DNA from: Dermanyssus gallinae
Taxonomy: Eukaryota > Arthropoda > Arachnida > Mesostigmata > Dermanyssidae
NCBI GenBank assembly: GCA_003439945.1
Contig: QVRM01000459.1
Span: forward strand, 790,900-854,899
Length of the DNA: 64,000 nt
Direction: 5' to 3'
The notes beneath the pieces are model-generated. The model worked only from the letters and a program-made list of their open reading frames with translations, had not been told where the DNA came from and did no database searches. The position numbers and the translations under genes were made by a program. This document shows positions 56,622 through 64,000 of this stretch, in pieces (position 1 is the first letter of the stretch; every line of letters starts with the position of its first letter).

Positions 56622-57060
56622 ATGGCTCATTGTATCCAAATAACTGCCCTACACCCGCGACAGAAGCTTCTGAAGGCATCGTGCAGAGCCTTCTCGCGGG
56701 CCCACGCGATCCACCAAAAACGACTTCGGCTCGTCTCACCTAAATATTTATGGACGGCTGAGATTGGCCGCCTCAAGAGAGACTGCCTGCAGGCGCCCTA
56801 TCTTTTCACCCGCGACCGGCGGTCCGCGCCCGAGGGGGGCCGGCGGCTTTGCACTACGATGCCGAATATAAAAGGTTGCGCGCCCTACTTTGCAAACGTT
56901 GTCTCTGACGCGAAAAAAAATCTACCGTACAAAGAAAATGGCAAGGTAAAGTGGCCGGGTGAAATCATCTCAACAGGGTCTATCCTACAGCGACCCTCGG
57001 CAAGGGGCCAAAATAGATGATTGTCTTATCAGTCGGTTTGTGAGTCCTACACTATCGTGG
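56622..57060 (+). pseudogene. R1-like linker fragment joined to a 3' UTR-like end
   Basis: The frame reads SPKYLWTAEIGRLKRDCLQA and then PYLFTRDRRSAPEGG. This corresponds to the basic linker between endonuclease and RT (intact copy: SVYWWSKEIGEARKRC). In another frame LHYDAEYKRLRALLCKRCLR matches the relic at 41.46 kb. At about 57035 it changes to CGGTTTGTGAGTCCTACAC, like the family 3' UTR block. The whole RT is missing, so this is an internally deleted derivative or a composite of two fragments. Confidence 0.55.
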
Positions 57061-57064
57061 CTTC

Positions 57065-57715
57065 AATCAAGGATTTAATTTATTTAATCAGTTAGATTGA
57101 ATTTAACAAGCATACATTTAATCCTTACACAAGCTTTAGTTTTGCACAGTTTAAGCAGTGATTTAGCACGGATCGTATCGTATGCTTAATGCGGCGAATA
57201 AAATGGAAAGATTAGCACTACTGTACCTTCAGCTCTATAGATTTTTAAATATTTATGTATTGCAATTACGCTGACTGGACGACAAAGGCTACAACATGGC
57301 GTCACATATATAATGATAGTGTATTAGTTTGCTGCCAAAGTGATACTTGTTTTAATATTAAACCCGGATAATGTTTACGCTATTTATTGATTAATTTTCT
57401 TTTCACACACGAGGTGACATACAGCAAGACATGAAAAATTAGTCGATCCTAGTCTACCAGAACTCTTCGTTTGTAATCCGGAGGGGCCTAATGCATATTT
57501 TTCTAAATAAAGACGAATGGCGCCACATTGAACCGTTAATGTACGATCAGGTCGCGCCAGCCGCTATCCAAGAAAGGTCATTTGCACCTTAGTGTGGTTA
57601 TTTCTTTGATTTCGAAAGTTGCGTGCAGTCACGCCTTCTCTCATTTAATTGAATATTGTCATAAAACAAGATAATCTGCTTTCCGATGCCAGATTATCGT
57701 TGCTCCTCGGTTTAA
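57065..57715. other. AT-rich non-coding stretch
   Basis: Nothing recognised. Confidence 0.45.
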
Positions 57716-57716
57716 C

Positions 57717-57755
57717 AATATATATATATATATATTATATATATATATATATATA
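57717..57755. repeat. (TA)n tract at the left end of mariner
   Basis: TA repeat with one interruption, ending in the TA that is the mariner target. Confidence 0.93.
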
Positions 57756-57783
57756 CAGGTAGTTCAATAAGTTCTTAGAATGA
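57756..57783 (+). repeat. mariner left terminal inverted repeat
   Basis: 28 bp, the exact reverse complement of 59006-59033. Confidence 0.97.
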
Positions 57784-57821
57784 AAACCAAGAATTTTCCA
57801 AATCATGTTTTTAAATTTATC

Positions 57822-58865
57822 TTATTCGATATACTCCCCGAGATGCTCAATACACTTTTCCCACCAAGATTTCAGAGCTTTATACCTCTTAAGTAGAATT
57901 CCGCGTCTTTAGACTGAAAATAGGCATTGACAGCAGCCTTAACCTCTTCATTGCTGGAAAAACGCTTTCCACCGAGACTATTCTTCAAATGTTCGAAGAG
58001 GAAATAATCAGAGGGGGCCAGGTCTGGAGAATAGGAAGGTTGTTCAATAAGTTCGAACCTCAGTTGGGCCAGTTTTGCCGATGCTAGCCGGGACTTGTGT
58101 GCAGGAGCATTGTCCTGGTGAAACAGGACAACCTTCTTCTGCAAAGCGGGCCGTTTCACGATGAGTTCTTGCTAAAGGCAGTTCAACAGTCTTGCATAAT
58201 ATTCTCCTGTGATCGTTTTACCGCTCTCAAGGTAGTCGAGCAGCATTATTCTACGTTGGTCTTAAAAAACTGTAGCCATCACCTTTCCGGTCAATGCCGT
58301 TGTCCGCACCCTCTTCGGAGGTCCTTCATCAGGTGCACACCATTGGCAAGATGCTTCTTGGGTCTCGGGAGTGTAGTGATGGACCCAGCTTTCATCGACG
58401 GTCATGAATCTGCGCCAAAAATCCGACGGATTGTTCGACATCTTGGCCAAATTTCGCTGTGAAGCGAAAACAGGCGCGTTTTTTTTTGGCCTTGGCGGCA
58501 ATAAATGCGGCAGCCTCTGAGCTCTTTCATCTTCAAGTTTTCGTATAGGATAAAATGCACACTACCTAAACTAATTCCTAATGCCTCCGCCTATATCTTT
58601 AATGTTCATTCGCTTATCTGTGCCAACGATGTTTCGCACTTTCTCTATGTTTTCCTCATCAGTTGCCGTTTTTTGGCCTCCTGGACGTAGTTCATTCTCG
58701 GTGCTCCTGCGACCTCTTTTTAACACATTAGCCCAGTTGGAAACAGTGGCAAAACATGGCGCAGAGTTACCGTACGTCTCGTCCAACCCAATTTTTACTT
58801 GGGTCGCATTCCAAACCTTTGAAATAAAAATGCTTGATAACCACTCGAAACTCTTTTTTCTTCAT
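57822..58865 (-). pseudogene. mariner transposase, frameshifted
   Basis: The minus-strand span is 348 codons, matching the usual length of about 345. Start MKKKEFRVVIKHFYFKGL at 58865. A frameshift near 58780 leads to the second HTH half (SAPCFATVSNWANVLKRGRR) and ENELRPGGQKTATDEEN. After further disruption comes FMTVDESWVHHYTPET (first catalytic Asp, around 58390). After another shift come LFHQDNAPAHKSRLA (second Asp) and YSPDLAPSDYFLFEHL (third Asp). The C-terminus WWEKCIEHLGEYIE is in yet another frame, ending at 57822. The DD34D catalytic residues are all present, but at least four frame changes prevent expression. Confidence 0.93.
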
Positions 58866-59005
58866 TTTTAAAATCACGCCCGATACGTTGCACGGGAAAA
58901 GCTATCAAACGAAATCGCAACGGCCAATCACCATAATATTTTGAGTGCTAGCAGTCGAAAAGTTGCAGTTCCTAATAGCGCGCCAAAATTCGAATTCTAA
59001 AAAGC

Positions 59006-59033
59006 TCATTCTAAGAACTTATTGAACTACCTG
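59006..59033 (-). repeat. mariner right terminal inverted repeat
   Basis: 28 bp, the exact reverse complement of 57756-57783. Confidence 0.97.
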
Positions 59034-59036
59034 TAT

Positions 59037-59083
59037 ATGTATATAATATATATATATATACTATATATATATTATATATATAT
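59037..59083. repeat. TA-rich tract right of mariner
   Basis: Interrupted TA repeat continuing the microsatellite split by the mariner insertion. Confidence 0.9.
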
Positions 59084-59159
59084 AACCATTATTTATTTAT
59101 GTGTATTCAGATATACATTTGTGATGTAAGAACATGTGCACAGCCCGCTCGGGGCTAAC

Positions 59160-59430
59160 TCAAAGGCGTTTAGGTCCAGGCTTGGGCTGGTTCCACCTAG
59201 CCAGGGTGCCTCTCACCGAAGCGGCATTCCCTCTCTGAACATCCAATGACAGGACGTTGCAGTAAATATTCCGCCCGCCCTCTTGTCTCCTGTAGCCAGC
59301 ACCAATCTTCTCCCGAACATCGTTAAGCAGTTTCTTCTTCGTGAGCAGCCCGGGCCCCCCCAATGTCTCGAACGCAAGGGGTGAGAACAAGTGTGGGGTA
59401 AGCAATACTTGAATACTTTCTGCACTTGGC
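59160..59430 (-). pseudogene. LDDG-type element relic, extreme C-terminus
   Basis: The minus-strand frame reads PHLFSPLAFETLGGPG, then NDVREKIGAGYRRQEGGRN and LSLDVQRGNAASVRGTLA. The arrangement 'H.F.P.A.ETLG.....A......I............F..QR....VQRGNAASV.G' is the C-terminal signature of the LDDG RT family. The relic at 19.5 kb ends with the corresponding RSTAFLRQRVSLE. A small 3'-end fragment. Confidence 0.65.
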
Positions 59431-59457
59431 TGCTTCCGCTAGAGATAATATAAATAT

Positions 59458-59475
59458 TATATATATATATATATA
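59458..59475. repeat. (TA)n microsatellite
   Basis: About nine TA units. Confidence 0.92.
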
Positions 59476-59479
59476 CATC

Positions 59480-60880
59480 ATTATTCCGTGACTTCCATTT
59501 CCTTTAGGTTTTTCTGTAACTTGGCAACGTTTGTTTTACAATTAGTAAATTAGTAGGACTATGCTAACACACCACACACCACCATATATTTATGGTTATT
59601 GCGATGGCTAACAATGAGAAAGTGGAAGACACAAACTTTTGCGCCTCGACCGTCAGTTATCTTACAGCCCGCCAATCTCTGGGAAGATAGACGAATGTTT
59701 ACATTCTAGCGGTTAATCTTGGATACTCGAAAAACGTGTAGGAACTAGTGCATAGTGAAAAGTTTAACGAGCCAATTAATTTAACGCAGAAGTGGATTTT
59801 CTCGCCAGTTACGAGAGGGTTGAGTTCATGCGTTTGATGCAATAGTATTATTACAGTTAAGAAACTTAGGCCGATTATTGTCTGCCTTATACATAGCCAC
59901 TTATAACAATGACGTACTCTACAGTCTTACACAGTGAAGGTGGTTATCGTCTCAAGCAATTTATGACGTAGACGTACTGCCAGACATTATCAGACATGAC
60001 ATTAGCCTAGAACAGATTGCTTGGCCACGCCATATATCTTAAAGCCCCGACTGTCATTACGAAAACGCGATAATATAACAGCGATCGTCATTTAAGAGAT
60101 CAGCGGAGTTCTCGTTCAAATCGTGGCTATCAGCAAGCAATAAAGTCGATATACAAAATCTTCTGCTGTCTTGATTGGTCGAACCTGCATTGTTCGGCGT
60201 TTTCCAAGCGGTTTACTGCTCAATGGTCTGTTGCTTCTTTTCAAGCCACTAACGATGGATGTTGCACAATATCAGTTGTATATTGCTACGTCTGACCAAA
60301 CGACGGCTGAAGCAAACTTAAGCCACGCTTGGAGGTGGATAACATTACGGGCAGCACGTTGCGACATCTTAATTGGAGATCAGTATTCCACTAGAAGCAG
60401 AAGACGCAATACATTGGACAGGCAAAGCGTTTATCAGCACCCTGAACTCTCGGAATGCATTATCGGACAACGAGCAAACATGTATATATGTATAAAATAT
60501 ATAAATAAAGACATAACTATTTTGTAAATATCGAATTACCCTCTATTGCTAGCTGATCTACATTTCACATATAAGTGAGTGCTGTTCTCTGAATTGCGTG
60601 GCCGTTTTTAGCTTAATTGCGTCTTGCTCAGCGTGAATTAAGTAGACGGATTATTAGTTTCATTATAGGTAACCTTGTGTACCCTGTGAGATGTACGTTT
60701 GGGTACAAAGGAAAATGTACGTTTCGAATTCCGTACGGTACCCTTCTCTCCCCTATGTAAGCCATGTGATGTGATTAATCAAGTCGTGTGTTTTATATAA
60801 GGTATATAGTTAAATATTATTCCTCTCTTTTATCTGCATGGTCTTACTAGAACATAAAATATTTGTATACAATCTCTATC
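59480..60880. other. non-coding stretch
   Basis: A plus-strand frame at 60171-60527 has no recognised domain. Nothing else seen. Confidence 0.4.
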
Positions 60881-60882
60881 TA

Positions 60883-60885
<3 letters not shown>

Positions 60886-60934
<49 letters not shown>
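60886..60934. repeat. (TA)n left of a short foldback copy
   Basis: About 24 TA units. Confidence 0.95.
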
Positions 60935-60937
<3 letters not shown>

Positions 60938-61234
60938 CGCTTTTTATAACAATATGTACACATTAATGTTTGGTAGAACTCGGCAAGAAAATATTTTTTG
61001 CCAATGGAAGGTGGGGGCGGAAACGTCTTGTTTAGAAGTGAGGATGAAATTTATAAAGTAGTTTATTCTGACTTTTTCTCCTACATAGTTGTGCAAAATC
61101 TACGTTTGCGGGAGTACCAGTCAACGCGCGAAAACCGTAAAATTTTGCCAAGGCATTTCCGCCCCCTCCTTCCATAGGGAAAAACTATTTTCTTGCCGAC
61201 TTCTACAAAACATTAAAATGTGTACATATTGTTA

Positions 61235-61238
<4 letters not shown>
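60935..61238. mobile_element. short foldback-family copy
   Basis: About 300 bp with inverted ends. The left end has ATAACAATATGTACACATTA and TTTGGTAGAACTCGGCAAGA, and the right end is its complement (TGTGTACATATTGTTAT preceded by TTCTTGCCGACTTCTACAAA). The arms are near-identical for about 80 bp. Both ends lie directly against (TA)n tracts, as expected for insertion into a TA repeat. It is an internal-deletion derivative of the 45.2-46.0 kb element. Confidence 0.82.
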
Positions 61239-61276
<38 letters not shown>

Positions 61277-61297
61277 TGATTGATTGATTGCTTGATA
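61238..61297. repeat. (TA)n then (GATT)n
   Basis: About seventeen TA units followed by five TGAT/GATT units. Confidence 0.95.
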
Positions 61298-61589
61298 AGT
61301 GTGTGTACACATATCACCCTTTTATATCAGGGGCGCATAACGCTGCTATATATAAAATACATATAATACAGGTATATATACAAATCTTGGTTCGACCGTC
61401 GTAGAGTACGTGTCCGTCTTGTAAGTGTCTCACGATAAAGGGTGAGAGTGCGAGCCTGACGTCTCTGCAGCAAACGCAACCACTGCATGTACCGAGTTCT
61501 AGACTACGTATTCACGACAGCAACAACTTGAGTGAGAAATTTCCAATTTCGTACTTCCGAATGCCTAGTAGTTCAAGAAGCACACCAAC

Positions 61590-61765
61590 AGCCACAATCC
61601 GAGCGCCGTCACGTGCAAATTCAAACCGCAGCGTCGCATAACGGCCGCTACGTACAACAGTACAAACCGCCACCCCGTAAAACTATACAAAACGCCGCTA
61701 CGTGCAGCAACTCGAACGTCGCCACGCGCGACAATTCGAGAGAGGACGCGCGCAGAAAATTCAAA
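61590..61765. repeat. imperfect minisatellite
   Basis: Repeated blocks of the form CGCCGCTACGTGCA / CGCCGTCACGTGCA / CGCCACGCGCGACA, each followed by an A-rich segment (AATTCAAAC, AACTCGAAC, AATTCGAGA). The unit is roughly 30 nt and degenerate. An open frame (61532-61786) runs through it but looks like translated repeat. Confidence 0.5.
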
Positions 61766-62044
61766 CTTGTTAGCGTGCTTGAGTAAGCCGGGATACCTGA
61801 GTTAGAACTCAGTGGGTGTAACTCCTGCGCACAGAACCTATGAGCAAGCCTTCAGTCGAAACAGGCTAACGAACAGCCTCCCCTTCCGGTTAGCAAAGCC
61901 TGAGGAAACAATACTCCCAGATGATATAGACACTTAGATTTAGGCTAGAGCCGTCTCTCTTAAGAGGAAGGTAGTAACACCCTCAAAGCCTTGAAGAAAA
62001 CTCACGCGCCTACAGATTTTGAGCAAAAGGAACCTCCTCCGTCT

Positions 62045-62625
62045 AACTTTGTTTTTATAGAGGACTAACTGGGAAATGCGGTTGCACACGCGGGCACCGC
62101 GGCAGGGGAACCCCCTGCAGATGCGGGCCGGTAGTGTGGGGCTCCAACCCACTAAAAACCAGTCATGTCCCCGTTTCCCACACTGACTGGGAACCGCGTT
62201 GCGCATATCATCAACACACGAGGGGGGGCGAGTCTACTCCTGGCGGGTGTGTTCCCCGGGAGCCACGGGGAGGGGGGGGCGCCGTAGGTATTTGGCGCTC
62301 GTTTTATTCTGTAGAATGGCTCTGAAGACTCCGGCTGTGGTGTTCCAGTTTAAAAGCGTTTCCGTCATTTTTTGCAGACGTCGCGTAGGTTAATCCGTTG
62401 TGTTCATTAGAAGCAGTAGAGGTACGCGCTGTTCCGCCCATGCTGGACACTTCAGTGCCGTTTGGTCTAAAGTGTCTTCCGGTCTGTCGCCGCAGTGGAT
62501 GCATTTGGGACTGGGAACCTTCCCGATCCTGAACAGGTAGGACTGGAAGTCGCCATGTCCTGTCAGGATCTGGGTCGTGTAGAAGGTGAGTTCAGTAGGT
62601 GTCGTCTGCTACCGTGATGTTCGAA
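62045..62625 (-). pseudogene. R1-like element, second type, C-terminus and 3' UTR
   Basis: The minus strand reads TTQILTGHGDFQSYLFRIGK, then PSPKCIHCGDRPEDTLDQTA and LKCPAWAEQRVPLLL. This is the C-terminal CCHC region of an R1-like ORF2 (intact copy: TTQVLTGHGQF..., CALCRSGETDDVEHTVLRCPAL), with all zinc ligands except that His is replaced by Gln (DQT). It runs on to about 62210 and then into the 3' block shared with 41975-42105, ending in TATAAAAAC near 62050. Only the 3' part is present, as expected from 5' truncation during reverse transcription. Confidence 0.78.
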
Positions 62626-62693
62626 TGTGCAAAGTGTTCGCTCCCGTTTAAAACGGGAGAACAACTGGTTTTTGTAACCAAGGCTGCTCTACT

Positions 62694-63683
62694 GTGTTTC
62701 ACGGGGGGTGCCTAAACCCCGTGCCCCCCAAGGACACACAGTTCGTGTCGTGCGGGTCCTGTGAATCAGTGGAACCCAACTTGGTCCTTATGAAGGAACG
62801 TTTGTGTGTGCTACAGTGGAACTTAGTGAAGCTGTGGGCATCACACACGGAGCTCCAGCGACAAGTCGCCAGCAATGAAGCGGCTCCCCTGAAGCAACTT
62901 GCGCACCCCGAAACCATCGAGGGGTGTTTAAACTCCACGCTAAATGAAAAAGTTAGCGTGAAGAAAACGGACGGAACACGGAAAGCGCGGAAGAACAAGA
63001 AGTCACGGTTGACGGAAGGCGGAGATCTGGTTGTACCAACAAAGCCGATCGACGACAGCGCCACCGGAGAGAACGGCAAGGCCGGTCTCTGCGGCGCCAA
63101 GCGCAGTGCTACAGCAGCTGGTCTTAACAGCAGCGGTAGCAGTAGCGGCGGCAACAACAACACCGCCACTACCCTCGAAGAAAATGAGCCGATGGATGAA
63201 ACACGCCAACGGCAAGGGAAGCGGCAGCGGCCACAACGTCGCCAACGGAGACAACCGCAGAGGCGAGGAAAGACGAGGAAGACAACGTTTTGTCACCGTC
63301 CAAGGAGGAGGAGCGGCAAAACAAAGCATCGTATGCAGAAAGGCAGTGCAGCTGATGGTGTAGGAGATCTTGAAGTGTATGCTGGGCCAGGCAGGTTCAG
63401 CGCGCTGAGAGTAGCACGGCTGGCGGCGAAAACGTCAGCTGTCAACCTACACACATGGCTCGTTAACAGGAGCATTTGTGTAAAGGCAGTATTCAAAATG
63501 CGAACGCAGGGAAATGATGCCGTGTTCTGTGTAGTGCTGGGTGACGGCGAGTACGCAAAGTGCAGCAAGAGTGAGTTCTGGCCAAAAGGTATCCTATTTC
63601 GTCGTTGGGCTGGTGGTGCTCCCTACGAGAAAATGGTTATGGAAAGCTTTATCGCGCCTGGCGGTCCGGCTCTTCGCAAGTGA
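62694..63683 (+). CDS. ORF1 of a T-family non-LTR element
   Basis: An open frame of 329 codons whose first ATG is at 62790 (297 residues). The upstream 32 codons, including SCGSCESVEPNL, resemble the N-termini of related ORF1 proteins, so the start may have been lost or lie upstream in a damaged region. Seen: an N-terminal helix (MKERLCVLQWNLVKLWASHT), a lysine-rich segment, a Ser/Gly/Asn low-complexity stretch, a strongly basic Arg/Gln region (about 63200-63330) and a conserved-looking C-terminal part (FSALRVARLAAKTSAVNLHT ... FWPKGILFRRWAGGAP). There are no zinc knuckles. It probably binds element RNA. It is followed directly by the endonuclease of ORF2, which gives the identification. It is an element protein, not a host gene. 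Confidence 0.68.
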   Translation: MFHGGCLNPVPPKDTQFVSCGSCESVEPNLVLMKERLCVLQWNLVKLWASHTELQRQVASNEAAPLKQLAHPETIEGCLNSTLNEKVSVKKTDGTRKARKNKKSRLTEGGDLVVPTKPIDDSATGENGKAGLCGAKRSATAAGLNSSGSSSGGNNNTATTLEENEPMDETRQRQGKRQRPQRRQRRQPQRRGKTRKTTFCHRPRRRSGKTKHRMQKGSAADGVGDLEVYAGPGRFSALRVARLAAKTSAVNLHTWLVNRSICVKAVFKMRTQGNDAVFCVVLGDGEYAKCSKSEFWPKGILFRRWAGGAPYEKMVMESFIAPGGPALRK

Positions 63684-64000
63684 CTGAACAGATCTAGAGA
63701 TGCTACCGTGGAGACTACTAGGTCTCTGCGGCTGCTTCTTTAGAACTGTGAGGGACTAAGGGGAGCAATAGACCTAGCGCCAGTTGACATGCTTACGTCG
63801 GTGGACATTGCACTCCTTACGGAGACCTACCAGCGGGAGGAACTGCATATCAATAATATGCGAGGGTTCCACCAGCTGGCAGTTCTACTGCTGGAGGCCG
63901 TGGTAGACCAGTGGGTGGATTATCAATCTACCTACATAAACGTTTACCGCCGGCGCAATGTGTGAGGAAGAACGATTTCTATGTGGGTCTCTCGTCTATG
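63684..64000 (+). pseudogene. start of T-family ORF2 (endonuclease), broken and cut by the window end
   Basis: From about 63735: NCEGLRGAIDLAPVDMLTSV, then DIALLTETYQREEL and MRGFHQLA. This is the N-terminus of an apurinic-type endonuclease (normally 'WNCEGLRG', with LTET carrying the catalytic Glu). The codon in the expected Trp position is TAG. After GFHQLA the frame shifts to GRPVGGLSIYLHKRLPP. The rest is outside the window. Confidence 0.72.

Larger units (their letters stand above)
57756..59033 (-). mobile_element. mariner DNA transposon, full length
   Basis: 1278 bp, the normal mariner length. It is bounded by perfect 28-bp terminal inverted repeats (57756-57783, beginning CAGGTAGTTCAATAAG, and its exact complement at 59006-59033) and flanked by TA on both sides, the mariner target duplication. 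The transposase runs on the minus strand. Perfect ITRs with a broken gene suggest moderately recent insertion, or mobilisation in trans. Confidence 0.96.

Noticed and set aside
62699..63169. 156-codon minus-strand frame
   Set aside because: It lies opposite T-family ORF1 in its low-complexity region, and is rich in Leu/Ala/Pro from the reverse complement of Ser/Gly/Asn codons.
1..64000. CRISPR arrays, bacterial operons, phage or plasmid features
   Set aside because: No regularly spaced repeats, no ribosome-binding-site-linked gene strings and no such proteins. Composition and TE content are eukaryotic.

Overview
This is a nuclear, AT-rich eukaryotic window, almost certainly from an arthropod. 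I see no prokaryotic gene layout, no rRNA and no host gene that I can name with confidence. Nearly everything recognisable is transposable element (TE) sequence. The closest family resemblances I know are to TE proteins of chelicerates such as ticks and mites: reverse transcriptases (RT) with a C-terminal 'KRAL' type block, an RT family with LDDG in place of YADD, and tRNA-derived SINEs. The chelicerate assignment is an inference from memory of families, not a search result.

The centrepiece is a complete, apparently intact non-LTR retrotransposon of the R1-like group at 24524-31214. It has a 5' UTR, ORF1 (coiled coil plus three CCHC knuckles), an overlapping ORF2 (endonuclease, RT with YADD, CCHC tail), a short 3' UTR and a 38-A tail. 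It is bracketed by a perfect 14-bp target-site duplication. It landed immediately downstream of the decayed 3' end of a relative. Broken relatives lie at 36.6, 38.4-42.1, 56.6-57.1 and 62.0-62.6 kb.

Other layers, left to right. 2.7-3.3 kb: internally deleted mariner transposase. 3.5-4.1 kb: pieces of a long-inverted-repeat (foldback) family. 4.3 kb: a tRNA-like SINE head. 6.3-6.6 kb: a second Tc1/mariner-type transposase relic. 8.45 kb: a 59-bp near-perfect palindrome. 9.6 and 22.1 kb: two copies of one tRNA-SINE. 11.0-12.8 kb (-): RT relic of a family I call T. 15.2, 16.3, 34.9 and 35.1 kb: four copies of a second SINE, one with a perfect 15-bp duplication. 17.8-19.8 kb, 34.0-34.6 kb and 59.2-59.4 kb: relics of an LDDG-type RT that carries a CCHC plus restriction-like-endonuclease-like C-terminus. 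22.4-24.1 kb (-): CR1/L2-like endonuclease/RT relic. 32 kb (-): small RT relic. 43.7-46.4 kb: T-family relic that appears split by an approximately 800-bp foldback element. 47.4-48.4 kb: zinc knuckle plus T-family RT. 57756-59033: full-length mariner with perfect 28-bp ITRs but a frameshifted transposase. 60.9-61.2 kb: short foldback copy between two (TA)n tracts. 62.7-64.0 kb: ORF1 and the start of a broken ORF2 of a T-family element, running off the window.

Between these are long AT-rich stretches with many (TA)n microsatellites, several of which sit directly at TE ends. One GC-rich, homopolymer-rich stretch (52.9-54.3 kb) is the best candidate for a host promoter or first-exon neighbourhood, but I cannot name a gene there. 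Nothing else looks like a multi-gene system. The window is best read as a layered TE record with one young copy.
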